Shown: positions 16,613 through 24,969 of the stretch, piece after piece | Position numbering within the stretch: position 1 is the first letter of the stretch | Layout: each line of letters opens with the position of its first letter | Assembly (NCBI GenBank): GCA_019239975.1 | Contig: JAFAZE010000167.1 | Span: 62,001-126,000 of the forward strand | Source of the DNA: Streptosporangiaceae bacterium | GTDB lineage: Bacteria > Actinomycetota > Actinomycetes > Streptosporangiales > Streptosporangiaceae | Reading direction: 5' to 3' | Length of the DNA stretch: 64,000 bases | Position numbers and translations under genes: made by a program | The notes under the pieces: generated by a model | What the model was told of the DNA's origin: nothing | Databases searched by the model: none | The model's input: only the letters and a program-made list of their open reading frames with translations

Positions 16613-17911
16613 GTGGTCTACCTGCCGGGCGAGACGCTCGAGCTGACGGCGGAGGACGTTGCCAACGGCGGGTGGTGCGTCGCGCGGCCGCCGGGCTCCC
16701 CGGTCGTGTTCGTGCGGCACGCGCTGCCGGGCGAGCGGGTCGTCGCCCGTGTGACCGAGGTCACATCGAAGTTCGCCCGTGCCGAGGCGATCCGGATCCT
16801 GTCCGCGTCGCCGGACCGCGTCGATCCGCCGTGCCCGCATGCCCGCCCGGGCGGCTGCGGCGGGTGCGACTGGCAGCACGCCACCCTGGCCGCCCAGCGG
16901 GCGCTCAAGGCCGCGGTGATCGGCCAGCAGCTCCGCCGGCTGGCCGGCGTGGACCGGGCGGTCACGGTCGAGGCCCTGCCCGGAGACGGGGCGGCCACGG
17001 CGGCGGGGCTCGGATGGCGGACCCGTGTCCAGTTCGCGGTCCGTGACGACGGCGTCGCGGGCCTGCGCGCGCACCGGTCGCACCAGGTGATCGGCATAGA
17101 CGACTGCCTGATCGCCCATCCCGCCGTCAGCGGCCTGGCCGTCACGCGCCGCCGCTGGCCCGGCGTGGCCTCGGTGGAGGCGCTGGCCGGCGCCGGACAG
17201 GGGGAACGCTCGCTGATCATCACGCCGGCCCGGAAGCGGGATGCCCGGGCAGGCGCCACCGATCGTTCGGTATCCATTGAAGAGGTTACGGCGGAATCGG
17301 TGGTCCGCCGGGCCGGCCACCGCCTGACCCCGGTGCGCGGCCGTTCCTACCTGAGCCAGCGTGCGGCGGGCCGCGAGTGGCGGGTCAGCGCGGGCGCCTT
17401 CTGGCAGGTGCACCCGGCGGCGGCGGACGCGCTCGCCGCAGCGGTGCTGGCCGCTTTGCGGCCGGTGGCGGGGGACGCGGCGCTCGACCTGTACTGCGGT
17501 GCCGGGCTGTTCGCGGGGGTGCTGGCGCCGGCCGTCGGCCCGGACGGGACCGTCACTGGCGTGGAATCCGAGGCCGCCGCGGTCCGGGATGCCCGGCACA
17601 ACCTGCGCGAATGGCCGTGGGTGCGGGTCCGGCGCGGCGACGCCGCCGCGGTGCTGCGCCGCGGCGGGCTGCCGGCGGCCAGGATCGCCGTGGCCGACCC
17701 GCCGCGGTCGGGGCTGGCGCGCGAGGTCGTCGAGTACCTGAGTTCTCCCCCGGCCGAGCGCTTTGCGTACGTGTCCTGCGACCCGGCGACGCTGGCCCGC
17801 GACATCGGGCTGCTCCTGGCGCGCGGCTGGACGCTGGCCGGCCTGCGCGCGTTCGACGCGTTCCCGATGACCCACCACGTCGAGTGCGTCGCCACCCTGG
17901 TCAGGCCGTAG
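16613..17911 (+). CDS. TrmA/RumA-family RNA (uracil-5-) methyltransferase
   Basis: GTG 16613 follows GAGGAGGAAC. N-terminal TRAM domain (residues ~1-60: ETLELTAEDVANGGWCVAR, HALPGERVVARVTE), then cysteines C74, C82, C85 and C165, arranged like the [4Fe-4S] ligands of E. coli RumA. The SAM-binding domain carries DLYCGAGLFAGVLAP, the VADPPRSGL motif, and the catalytic nucleophile C389 in YVSCDPATLARD. It transfers a methyl group from SAM to C5 of a uridine in tRNA or rRNA; which site is not predictable. The M. tuberculosis relative (recalled Rv2689c) also lies next to ceoB/ceoC. Confidence 0.93.
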   Translation: MVYLPGETLELTAEDVANGGWCVARPPGSPVVFVRHALPGERVVARVTEVTSKFARAEAIRILSASPDRVDPPCPHARPGGCGGCDWQHATLAAQRALKAAVIGQQLRRLAGVDRAVTVEALPGDGAATAAGLGWRTRVQFAVRDDGVAGLRAHRSHQVIGIDDCLIAHPAVSGLAVTRRRWPGVASVEALAGAGQGERSLIITPARKRDARAGATDRSVSIEEVTAESVVRRAGHRLTPVRGRSYLSQRAAGREWRVSAGAFWQVHPAAADALAAAVLAALRPVAGDAALDLYCGAGLFAGVLAPAVGPDGTVTGVESEAAAVRDARHNLREWPWVRVRRGDAAAVLRRGGLPAARIAVADPPRSGLAREVVEYLSSPPAERFAYVSCDPATLARDIGLLLARGWTLAGLRAFDAFPMTHHVECVATLVRP

Positions 17912-17919
17912 CCCACGGG

Positions 17920-18145
17920 CTAACGCAAACCCTTGACGAGCTGTGCGGGAACGATGTCCGCCGAGAACGGCCGCCTGGCGCGGAATACCTCGTCGCCGGC
18001 GACCTCGGCTTCGAGCGAGTAGTCCCGGGAGCGCAGCTCGAACGCGGTCAGCGATGGATTGCGCGGATCCGGGTCGACGATCCAGTACGAGGGAACGCCG
18101 AACGTCGCGTACGCCGACTTTTTTCTGTTCAGATCTGGGTTACGA
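17920..18145 (-). pseudogene. 3' relic of a Uma2-family (DUF820) endonuclease-like gene
   Basis: The minus-strand frame ending at 17920 encodes the C-terminal third of a Uma2 protein: NPDLNRKKSAYATFGVPSYW, IVDPDPRNPSLTAFELR and a beta-strand tail ending PAQLVKGLR. The upstream catalytic part (the E-x-LSPST segment and earlier) is missing: homology begins near 18142, exactly where the GntR gene ends, and the longer open frame reads through the GntR gene out of phase. It is therefore a truncated remnant, probably left by a deletion or recombination joint at about 18140-18145. A run of six A bases lies at the joint. Confidence 0.75.
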
Positions 18146-18421
18146 AGCGTCGTCCGCGTCGCCGGACTGTGCCGCGATCCTGGCCGGGGCGTCATCGGTG
18201 ACGTAGTAGCCGAGCCCTGGTATCCGGGTGAGCAGCCCCTCGTCCTCGAGCATCCGCAGCGCCTTGGCGCAGGTCTGCCGGGCGTGCCCGTAGCGCTGGC
18301 TGAGCGTGGTGATCGACGGCGTGGGCATACCTGGGGCAAGCGCGCCTTCTGTCACCTCTCGGCGCAGTTGCGCCGCCAGCCGCACATATGCCCTGGGGTC
18401 CGATTCGCCGCCTATCGACAC
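18140..18421 (-). CDS. Small GntR-family regulator (winged helix only)
   Basis: GTG 18421 is chosen over the in-frame TTG 18460 because the latter would place a 14-bp palindrome inside the gene. The 93-residue product is a GntR winged helix with little else: AYVRLAAQLRREVTEGALAPGMPTPSITTLSQRYGHARQTCAKALRMLEDEGLL, wing GLGYYV. It lacks the usual effector domain, as in short YtrA-like regulators. It is divergent from the small gene at 18613, with dyads and GTGTCGAA boxes between them that it could bind (inference). Its stop lies on the Uma2 relic joint. Confidence 0.82.
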   Translation of the reverse strand: MSIGGESDPRAYVRLAAQLRREVTEGALAPGMPTPSITTLSQRYGHARQTCAKALRMLEDEGLLTRIPGLGYYVTDDAPARIAAQSGDADDAS

Positions 18422-18439
18422 TCTCGTACCGTACTCGAC

Positions 18440-18453
18440 TGGCAATATTGCCA
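18440..18453. promoter_or_regulatory. Perfect 14-bp palindrome TGGCAATATTGCCA
   Basis: A rare AT-centred perfect dyad 19 bp upstream of the GntR start. GntR regulators often bind dyads close to their own promoter, so autoregulation is the simplest reading; no footprint evidence exists here. Confidence 0.55.
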
Positions 18454-18463
18454 ATCGCAACGC

Positions 18464-18597
18464 TTCGACACTAGTCGAGAGTGGACGATCTCGCTAAAGT
18501 GCGCTACCTTCGCAGTGCAGCGCAAGCTGCCCGCGTCAAGCCTCCGGGCATCGAGCCACCCTGTGTCGAATCACCCTGTGTCGAATCACGTGTCGAG
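18464..18597. repeat. Cluster of GTGTCGA boxes between the GntR gene and a small gene
   Basis: GTGTCGAA occurs at 18563-18570 and 18578-18585 inside a perfect 15-bp tandem repeat CACCCTGTGTCGAAT (18557-18571, 18572-18586). GTGTCGAG follows at 18590-18597 and the inverted copy TTCGACAC lies at 18464-18471, itself half of the dyad TCGAC-N4-GTCGA. The last box ends 15 bases before the ATG of the downstream gene, a position suited to repression. Confidence 0.5.
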
Positions 18598-18612
18598 CGA
18601 ACTGGGGCGTAG

Positions 18613-18900
18613 ATGATCCTTTACTGCTGGAGCACGGTGACCGGCGCCATCGACGACATCCCCCGGGCCATGGGAGTGGCCAAGGACCGGGAGAGAGCCA
18701 TGGAGGCGGCGGAGCGCTACCTCCGGTCCGGCGAGGGGCTCCTGTCCCTGGTCGAGGCCGTACGGCCGGCGCTGGCGGTGCACAGCCTCGATCCGTACTA
18801 CGCCCGCACCGGGGTGGCCTGGCTGGGGAGGATGTCGCGAAGCGGCGAGATCATCTGGTCGAAGATCCTCGTGCGCGGCACCGGCCTGCCCCTCTCGTAG
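18613..18900 (+). CDS. Small hypothetical protein
   Basis: 95 residues beginning MILYCWSTVTGAIDDIPRAMG, with a predicted helix (KDRERAMEAAERYLRSGEGLLSLVEAV) and a C-terminal strand-rich end (GVAWLGRMSRSGEIIWSKILV). No signal peptide, membrane segment or known domain is recognised. Codon use matches neighbouring genes. It is divergent from the short GntR gene and preceded by GTGTCGA boxes; a regulator-target relation is inferred from that layout. The start ATG 18613 has a weak ribosome site (GGGGCGTAG). Confidence 0.7.
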   Translation: MILYCWSTVTGAIDDIPRAMGVAKDRERAMEAAERYLRSGEGLLSLVEAVRPALAVHSLDPYYARTGVAWLGRMSRSGEIIWSKILVRGTGLPLS

Positions 18901-18946
18901 CGCCCGCGCTAACCGCTCCCGGCGCCGCATGTTATCGCCGCTGGGG

Positions 18947-18965
18947 GTAGGAAGGCCTTGCCTAC
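18947..18965. other. Inverted repeat GTAGG...CCTAC
   Basis: GTAGG (18947-18951) and CCTAC (18961-18965) bracket an AAGGCCTT core. It lies between the small hypothetical gene and the next membrane-protein gene and could be a weak terminator or an operator. No other feature is visible in this 120-bp gap. Confidence 0.35.
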
Positions 18966-19023
18966 GATGTGAGTAGGTGCCGCCCAGGGGTGGTTAGCCC
19001 GCGTTAGCCGCACGATTGGCATC

Positions 19024-20418
19024 ATGGACAACCTCACGATCGGTTCGGTCAGCCAGGGGGCTGAAACCGCCGAACGTGGGGATGACCTTGCTCAGCCGGG
19101 CGCAGGCGTGGGCCAGCGTCCGGGCGCGAGCGGGAACGGAGGTGGCGGTACGGGCGGACACGGGGGAGTAATTGCGCACGAGGGGGGGAACGCGACCGCG
19201 CCGCACAACGGCGAGACAGCGCTCGAGGGCCGCTGGGTAATGCCCGCTTTTTGTGTTTTCGCGGCGTATGCGGCGGCGGCCGCCATCTGGGCCAGGGGCC
19301 AGGACGCGATCTGGGCGGCGTGGGCGGTGCCGGGCTATATCGCCGCCGCTGCCATGGTACGGCGCCCGCGCGGCCGGGATCTGGCGCTGGTGACCGCGCT
19401 CGCCGGCGCCGTGGCCATCCCGCTGCTGTGGCTGCTGGCATCCGGTTCGCTGGCCGCCGGGATGGCGGTCATCCAGCGGTCGGCGGCGCTGATGCTCCAG
19501 CACGGCTCGCCGTATCTTCCTTCCCGCCAGCTGTCATCCTGGCTGTCCTACAACCCCTACCTGCCGGCCATGGCGCTGTTCGGGCTGCCCTGGGTGGCCG
19601 GCCTGCGCGGTATCGCGGGAAATCCCGCGCTCTGGCTGGCACTGGCCACCGTCGGCATCCTCGCCGTGGCGTTCTCGACCACGGTCCCGCACCGGGTCCA
19701 GCACTGTCAGCGATGCCGCCGTGATGTCCTTCGGCGAACCGCGTTCGCGGCGGCCTGCCCGCTGATGGCGCTCAACCTGGCGGTGACCACCACCGACCCG
19801 CCGGTGCTCGCGCTGATGCTGCTGGCGCTCGCGCTGGCCGCCCGGCCCTCGCGGACCACCATGTCGGCGGTTGCCCTCGGGGTCGCCTGCGCCATGAAGT
19901 CCATCGCCTGGTTCGCGGTCCCGGTCATCGCCGTGACCCTCCGCTCCCGTGACGGCACGCGGGCCGCGGCCCGGTTCACCGCCACGTCCGTCCTGTCGGC
20001 TCTGCTCAGCGCCGCCTCCGCTCCGGCGGCCCTGGCGAGCCCCGCGGACATCGTGCGGAACACGGTGTTGTTCCCGCTCGGTCTCACGCAGCGCAAAACC
20101 CCCGCGCAGAGCCTGCTGCCCGGCCACCTCCTGGCCGCGGCCGGGCCGGCGGGCCACGCCGTGTCCGTCGGCCTGCTGCTGACGGCCGGCCTGGCCGTCG
20201 CCGCCTCGCTCCTGATCCGGCCGCCGCGCGACCTGCGCGCCGCGACGTTGCGGCTCGCGCTCGGCCTGGCCCTGATGTTCACCTTGGGTCCCGCCGAGCG
20301 CTTCGGCTACTTCATCTACCCGCTCGGCCTGCTCGGCTGGGTCGTCCTCGGGGGATTCGGGGGCCGTCAGGGTGCGGGCGCCGGGGCTTCCAGGGTGCCG
20401 CAGGAGAGCAGGGAGTGA
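19024..20418 (+). CDS. Polytopic membrane protein, possible GT-C/DUF2029-like glycosyltransferase
   Basis: 464 residues. A ~65-residue Gly-rich hydrophilic N-terminus is followed by about ten to eleven transmembrane segments (VMPAFCVFAAYAAAAAIW, LALVTALAGAVAIPLLWLL, FAAACPLMALNLAV, LALGLALMFTLGP and others). An extracytoplasmic stretch after the third helix contains HGSPYLPSRQLSSWLSYNPYLPA, resembling the loop of polyprenyl-phosphate-sugar mannosyltransferase-like GT-C proteins. A conserved DxE catalytic motif is not obvious, so the enzymatic role is uncertain. A CQRC motif lies in a cytoplasmic loop. No operon partner. Confidence 0.7.
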   Translation: MDNLTIGSVSQGAETAERGDDLAQPGAGVGQRPGASGNGGGGTGGHGGVIAHEGGNATAPHNGETALEGRWVMPAFCVFAAYAAAAAIWARGQDAIWAAWAVPGYIAAAAMVRRPRGRDLALVTALAGAVAIPLLWLLASGSLAAGMAVIQRSAALMLQHGSPYLPSRQLSSWLSYNPYLPAMALFGLPWVAGLRGIAGNPALWLALATVGILAVAFSTTVPHRVQHCQRCRRDVLRRTAFAAACPLMALNLAVTTTDPPVLALMLLALALAARPSRTTMSAVALGVACAMKSIAWFAVPVIAVTLRSRDGTRAAARFTATSVLSALLSAASAPAALASPADIVRNTVLFPLGLTQRKTPAQSLLPGHLLAAAGPAGHAVSVGLLLTAGLAVAASLLIRPPRDLRAATLRLALGLALMFTLGPAERFGYFIYPLGLLGWVVLGGFGGRQGAGAGASRVPQESRE

Positions 20419-20488
20419 GCCGCACCTGGCGCTGTTGCCCGGCCCTACGCCGCGTTCCTGCCGGGGCCGGCGCCGCTCACGCTCACGC

Positions 20489-21304
20489 TCACGTGAAGGC
20501 GTGCTGGACGGCCTGGCGGCCGGCGGCGCTCGCCGCGGCGTAGCCGTACGTGCCCTTGTCGCGAAACTCCGTCGCCGCGTCCGCCAGCGCGCCGAGTGCG
20601 GCGAACGCGAAGGCACCCCCGACCGAGACCCGGCTCACGCCGGCGCCGGCGAGCTCGCCGACGGACGGGACGCCGCGCATGGCCAGCACGTTAACCGGGC
20701 GGTCCACCGCCGCGACGAGCTGCCTGATGTCCGCGAGGCTGGTCAGGCCCGGCGCGTACAGCACGTCGGCGCCTGCCACCTGGTACGCCCGCAGCCGGGT
20801 GATCGTGTCCGCCAGGTCTGAGCGTCCGTGCAGATAGTTCTCGGCGCGCGCGGTGAGTACGAGACGCGCGGGCCCGGCGTGCGCGGCCGCGGCGGCCGCC
20901 GCGACGCGCTCCGCCGCCAGCCCGATGTCGTAGACGGGCTCGTTCTCATCACCGGTGAAGTCCTCCACCGAACAGCCCGCGAGCCCGGCCTCCGCGGCGA
21001 GGGTGACGGTCCGCGCGACGCCGTCCGGATCGCCGGCGAAACAGTTCTCCAGGTCGGCCGATACCGGAAGGTCGGTGGCCGCCACGATCGCGGCGGCATG
21101 CGCCAGGGCCTCGTCGCGGCTCACCGAGCCGTCCAGGCGGCCGACGGTCGCGGCGAACCCGGAGCTGGTGGTTGCGAGGGCCTGGAACCCCAGGGAGCTG
21201 AGCAGTTTCGCGGACCCCTGGTCCCAGGGATTTGGCATGAGCAGCGGGTTACCGGGCCGGTGCAAATCGAGGAACTGCCCTGCTTTTTCCGTCTGGGTTG
21301 TCAT
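20489..21304 (-). CDS. Isocitrate lyase/PEP mutase superfamily protein
   Basis: 271 residues with the superfamily pattern: LLMPNPWDQGSAKLLSSLGFQALATTSSGFA, metal/substrate motif SADLENCFAGDP, VEDFTG, and LTARAENYLHG, matching the 2-methylisocitrate-lyase/PEP-mutase-like group that lacks the KKCGH lyase loop. Members cleave or rearrange C-C or C-P bonds of 2-oxoacid-type substrates; this subgroup is widely annotated but little tested. Stand-alone gene on the minus strand. Confidence 0.88.
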   Translation of the reverse strand: MTTQTEKAGQFLDLHRPGNPLLMPNPWDQGSAKLLSSLGFQALATTSSGFAATVGRLDGSVSRDEALAHAAAIVAATDLPVSADLENCFAGDPDGVARTVTLAAEAGLAGCSVEDFTGDENEPVYDIGLAAERVAAAAAAAHAGPARLVLTARAENYLHGRSDLADTITRLRAYQVAGADVLYAPGLTSLADIRQLVAAVDRPVNVLAMRGVPSVGELAGAGVSRVSVGGAFAFAALGALADAATEFRDKGTYGYAAASAAGRQAVQHAFT

Positions 21305-21434
21305 AGCTTTGAAGGTACCGCGCCGGAGGCGGGGCGCTTCGCCTCGCTTCGCACCGGCTTCGCCTCCCGGTTGCTAGTTGCGGACCTGGGCATATAGCTT
21401 GCGGGGGTCACAACTTGGATGCGAAGGTTGAGCG

Positions 21435-23168
21435 GTGCGTGCCGATACCGTTACCGCCCTGAGGGTGCGGCTTCTTATCGCCCTGGCCATGGCGGGCGCG
21501 CTCACGCTCATGCTGGGCCTGGTGCTCGCCGGGATCGGCCTGGAGCTGCGCCTCGGGCACAAGCATGAGTCGGCGAACCTCACGAACGTGGGCTTCATGC
21601 TGGCCGCCGCCGGGATGGTATTCGGCATCGTGGTCCTGACGATCTTCGCGGTCGGGAAGGCCGCGAGGGCTCGCCGCCGGCGCTGGGCGCAGCCCGCCGG
21701 CGAATGGGATGAATGGGGCGGCCTGGACGGACGCGCCCGGCCCTCTGCGGCGCGGTACGGCGGCCAGGTACCGCCGCGCATGGCGCCGGGCACGGCGGAC
21801 CGGGCGAGCGGCGCCGGCGGCCCCGCCGGGATACCCAGGCCTGCCCCGATGGGCGTGCAGGCTTCCGGCCCCGCGCGGACGCCGCCCCGCCCGGCGGGGC
21901 CGCGCCCCCAGCAGGGTCGCCCCGCGGGCGGCCGTAAGGGGCGGTCGCGTGGTGAGCCCGAGCTCGAGCCGACCTCCGTCTACTCACCCGGCGGCCTGCT
22001 CGGGCCGCCCCGCAGCGTGCACGACCCGGCGGAGGACGCTTACCCGCTCGATGCCGGGTTCGGGCCGGGCGCCGAATTCGGGCCGGGCGCCGAATTCGGG
22101 CCGGGCGCCGGGTTCGGGCCGGGCGCCGGATTCGACGGTGCCGCTCCTGGGCCTGGGGCCGCTGGGTACGGAGCGGCCAGCGGGTACGGAGCGGCAGGCG
22201 GGTACGGCGCCGGTCCCGGCCACCGCGCGGCGCCCGGCTACGGCGCCGCCGGGCACCCGAACGGGCCCCTGGCGCCGCCTGGGTATCGCGGCCCCGCGGG
22301 GAGCCGGGGACCGGCCGGATATCCGGGTTACCAGGGCGCCGGACAGGTACCCGGTCACCAAGGCGTCAACGGCGGAGAGTACGCGCACGCCATACCCGAG
22401 CCCGGGGAGTTTCCGCCGCGGTGGCGGCGTCCCGGGAATGTGCCTGCGGAGGCCGTACGCATGCCGGAGCCGGAGATGGCACCGCACGCTGATATCGCGG
22501 CCCCAGTGCCGCCGGCCTACCAGGAGCCGCCGGCCTACCAGCAACCTCCGGGGCAGCCGGACGGCATGTTCGTCTACCGGGACACCGGGGAGCCGGACGA
22601 CCCCGGGGAGCCCGCGGAGCCGGAGCCGATACCGGGATACGGGCCGCCCGGCCCGGACTGGTACACGACGGGCGATTCCGGCGGCCGCGCGGATGCCGCT
22701 CCGAGCGAACTGGAGTACTCCCGCGGCCCCTTCGAGCCGTACAAGCCGTCGGGCGGAACCGGCCCGGTGGCGACGTTCGGCTTCGGCGCGCCGCCGGGCC
22801 CGGAGATCCCTGCCGGGAACGCGGCGGGAAACGCGGCGGGAAACGCGGCCGTGAACGGAGCCGTGAACGGTGCCGGGGACGGGGAAGACGGCGCGGTGGA
22901 CATGAGCAGCGAAGCGCTGGAGCAGATCAAGGACCTGTACGAGACCGCCGAGGCCATCGGCGACGACAACGTCGACAAGCACTTCGAGGAGCTCCTCGAG
23001 CGCCAGCGCGAGCTGATCAGCGAATACTTCAAGGGCACCGGGATCGCGAAGCCGGCCAGCTTCGGCAGCGGGACCGGCGGCGATGACGGTGGTGGCGGCG
23101 CGGCCGAAAGCGGCGCTGAGGCCAGCGGCGAGGCAACGCTGAGCGGCGACAAGCCGGGTACTCCGTGA
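21435..23168 (+). CDS. Low-complexity membrane protein of unknown function
   Basis: 577 residues from GTG 21435. Two transmembrane helices at the N-terminus (VRLLIALAMAGALTLMLGLVLAGIGL and VGFMLAAAGMVFGIVVLTIFAVG), then ~400 residues of Gly/Pro/Ala/Tyr-rich disordered sequence with FGPGAE/FGPGAG, GYGAA and PPAYQEPPAYQQPPG repeats. Near the C-terminus a structured helical segment follows (residues ~490-545: SSEALEQIKDLYETAEAIGDDNVDKHFEELLERQRELISEYF) that may be an interaction module. The stop overlaps the GTG of the following oxidoreductase. No recognised domain; the actinobacterial pattern suggests an envelope-associated scaffold, which is speculation. Confidence 0.8.
   Translation: MRADTVTALRVRLLIALAMAGALTLMLGLVLAGIGLELRLGHKHESANLTNVGFMLAAAGMVFGIVVLTIFAVGKAARARRRRWAQPAGEWDEWGGLDGRARPSAARYGGQVPPRMAPGTADRASGAGGPAGIPRPAPMGVQASGPARTPPRPAGPRPQQGRPAGGRKGRSRGEPELEPTSVYSPGGLLGPPRSVHDPAEDAYPLDAGFGPGAEFGPGAEFGPGAGFGPGAGFDGAAPGPGAAGYGAASGYGAAGGYGAGPGHRAAPGYGAAGHPNGPLAPPGYRGPAGSRGPAGYPGYQGAGQVPGHQGVNGGEYAHAIPEPGEFPPRWRRPGNVPAEAVRMPEPEMAPHADIAAPVPPAYQEPPAYQQPPGQPDGMFVYRDTGEPDDPGEPAEPEPIPGYGPPGPDWYTTGDSGGRADAAPSELEYSRGPFEPYKPSGGTGPVATFGFGAPPGPEIPAGNAAGNAAGNAAVNGAVNGAGDGEDGAVDMSSEALEQIKDLYETAEAIGDDNVDKHFEELLERQRELISEYFKGTGIAKPASFGSGTGGDDGGGGAAESGAEASGEATLSGDKPGTP
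22059..22130 (+). repeat. Four 18-bp in-frame tandem repeats
   Basis: Unit TTCGGGCCGGGCGCCGRR repeated at 22059, 22077, 22095 and 22113, encoding FGPGAE/FGPGAG in the low-complexity protein. The near identity of the copies points to recent expansion by slippage. Confidence 0.85.
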
Positions 23169-23953
23169 CGTTTGTCATTGCGGTGCTCGGGCTGGGAGAG
23201 GCCGGCTCGCTGATCGCCGGTGACCTGGTCGCCGCGGGCGCCGTCGTGCGCGGCTACGACCCGGCTGTGCCCGCGGCGGACGGCGTCGCCGGCACGGCGA
23301 GCGAGGCCGACGCGGCCAGCGGCGCGGACCTGGTGCTGAGCGTGAACAGCGCGGAGGCCGCCGTCGGCGCGTTCCGCGCGGGCCTGCCCGGGCTCGCCGA
23401 AGGCGCCACGTGGGCGGACCTGAACACGGCCTCGCCCGGTGTCAAGCAGGAGATCGCGGCCATGGGCCGCGCGCGGGGCGTCCCCGTCACCGACGTCGCG
23501 ATGATGGCGCCCGTGCCCGGGCGAGGGCTGCGCGTTCCGATGCTGGCCAGCGGCGACGGCGCGGCTCGCTACGCGGCACAGCTGCGGCCGTTCGGAGCCG
23601 ACATCGAGGTGCTGGACGGGCCGCCGGGGCTGGCTGCCACCAAGAAGCTGCTCCGCAGCGTCTTCTACAAGGGCATGGCGGCTTCCATCGTGGAAGCGCT
23701 CGAAGCCGCCCGCTCGGCCGGCTTCGAGCCGTGGCTGCGCGAGCACATCGCGGATGAGCTGGCAAAGGCCGACGCGGCCACGCTGGACCGTATCCTCAGC
23801 GGGACCTACCGGCACGCGGTCCGCCGGAGCGCTGAGATGGCGGCCGCCGCGCAGATGCTCGCCGAACTCGGGGCCGAGCCCGTGATGGCCGCCGCGAGCC
23901 GCGTCCTGCACGAGCGAATCGCCGGCCACGTCCCTCCTCCCGACGGGTCCTAG
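23165..23953 (+). CDS. NAD(P)-dependent oxidoreductase, beta-hydroxyacid dehydrogenase-like
   Basis: 262 residues, GTG start overlapping the previous stop. N-terminal Rossmann fold (IAVLGLGEAGSLIAGDLVAAGAVVRGYDP), a NSAEAA and TWADLNTASPGVKQEI segment as in 3-hydroxyisobutyrate dehydrogenase relatives, the catalytic-lysine region PGLAATKKLLRSVFYKGMAA, and a C-terminal helical domain of the DUF1932 type. It reduces or oxidises a beta-hydroxyacid or imine substrate that cannot be named. Coupled to the low-complexity membrane protein gene. Confidence 0.88.
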   Translation: MTFVIAVLGLGEAGSLIAGDLVAAGAVVRGYDPAVPAADGVAGTASEADAASGADLVLSVNSAEAAVGAFRAGLPGLAEGATWADLNTASPGVKQEIAAMGRARGVPVTDVAMMAPVPGRGLRVPMLASGDGAARYAAQLRPFGADIEVLDGPPGLAATKKLLRSVFYKGMAASIVEALEAARSAGFEPWLREHIADELAKADAATLDRILSGTYRHAVRRSAEMAAAAQMLAELGAEPVMAAASRVLHERIAGHVPPPDGS

Positions 23954-24009
23954 CCGGCCGGCGATTCGTCCGCGATTCCTGCTGTGGTGGCCGAGCCCGC
24001 GGCTCGCGG

Positions 24010-24846
24010 TCAGGCGGCGAGCGGTGCGCAGGCGTCCGCGAGCGGCTGAAGGGAATCCGGCCTGGCGTGCTGCGGCAGGTTCAGGATCACCAGGTCCGCG
24101 CCGGCGTCGCGGTACGCGGCCGCCTGCGCGATCGCGGAGTCGAGGTCGTCCCCGATACGCACGTTCACCGAGCAGGTGATCTCGGCCGGGTCACGCCCGG
24201 CTCGCGCGCAGTGGCCGGCCAGCACCTCCTTGAGCTCGCGCCAGTCATCCGGGCCCTGCGCGATGGCGTTCCACTGCTGGGCCCACTGCGCGGCCGTGCG
24301 CAGCGTGCGGGTCCTGCCGCGGCCGCCGATCGTTACCGGGGGATGCGGCCGCTGCACCGGCTTCGGCTCGCAGCGCGCATCCGTCAGCCGGAAGTGCTTG
24401 CCGGAAAACGTCGTCGTGGCCTGGGTCAGCAGCCGGACGATGATCTCGACGCCCTCGTCGAACCGGTCGAACCGCTCGCGCAGCGGCGGCAGCTCGATCC
24501 CGTAGGCGTCGCATTCCTGCTGGTTCCAGCCCGCGCCGAGGCCGAGTTCGAGCCTGCCGCCGGAGACGATGTCCACGGTGGCCGCCATGTTGGCCAGCAC
24601 GGCGGGGTGCCGGTAGATCATGCCGGTGACCTGGCAGCCGAGCCGGATTCGCCGGGTGGCCTGCGCCATCGCGGCGAGCATCATCCATCCCTCCAGGTTC
24701 GGGCCGGTCAGGTCTCCGGACAGCGGGTAGAAGTGATCCCAGTTCCAGGCCGACTCGAACAGCGGGATTTCATCCGCCGCGACCCAGATGTCGCGGACCT
24801 CCTCCCAGGTCTGGTGCTCGGGCCGTGTCTTGATCGCGAAACGCAT
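24010..24846 (-). CDS. LLM-class F420-dependent oxidoreductase
   Basis: ATG 24846 is supported by GGAG five bases upstream and by the family start MRFAIKTRPEHQTWEEVRD; the frame opens earlier at 24903. 278 residues of luciferase-like TIM-barrel: ESAWNWDHFYPLSGD, RIRLGCQVTGMIYRHPAVLANMAATVDIVSGGRLELGLGAGWNQQE, and PVTIGGRGRTRTLR. This subclass usually uses coenzyme F420, sometimes FMN, for hydride transfer to an unknown metabolite. Downstream of the GH30 gene but separated from it by a strong hairpin. Confidence 0.92.
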   Translation of the reverse strand: MRFAIKTRPEHQTWEEVRDIWVAADEIPLFESAWNWDHFYPLSGDLTGPNLEGWMMLAAMAQATRRIRLGCQVTGMIYRHPAVLANMAATVDIVSGGRLELGLGAGWNQQECDAYGIELPPLRERFDRFDEGVEIIVRLLTQATTTFSGKHFRLTDARCEPKPVQRPHPPVTIGGRGRTRTLRTAAQWAQQWNAIAQGPDDWRELKEVLAGHCARAGRDPAEITCSVNVRIGDDLDSAIAQAAAYRDAGADLVILNLPQHARPDSLQPLADACAPLAA

Positions 24847-24891
24847 GGGTCTCCGCCCTTCTCGACGCCCTCCTCCGCCTCCATACATAGC

Positions 24892-24937
24892 CGATGGCGC
24901 CACCGGGTGCGCAAGAGCCTTCCCGGTGGCGCCATCG
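24892..24937 (-). terminator. Strong 16-bp hairpin terminator after the GH30 gene
   Basis: Perfect 16-bp arms at 24892-24907 (CGATGGCGCCACCGGG) and 24922-24937 enclose a 14-base loop. It lies 33 bp after the GH30 stop (minus strand) and ~46 bp before the LLM oxidoreductase start, and would end GH30 transcripts. No T-tract. The arms contain GATGGCGCCA, the same core as in the palindrome at 45576-45599. Confidence 0.75.
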
Positions 24938-24969
24938 ACGTCGCAAGGCGAGCGTGCGCGCGCCGGTGG

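Noticed and set aside
17000-21000. Biosynthetic gene cluster
   Set aside because: No core enzyme (PKS, NRPS, terpene synthase, lanthipeptide or similar) in the region; genes are unrelated single units.
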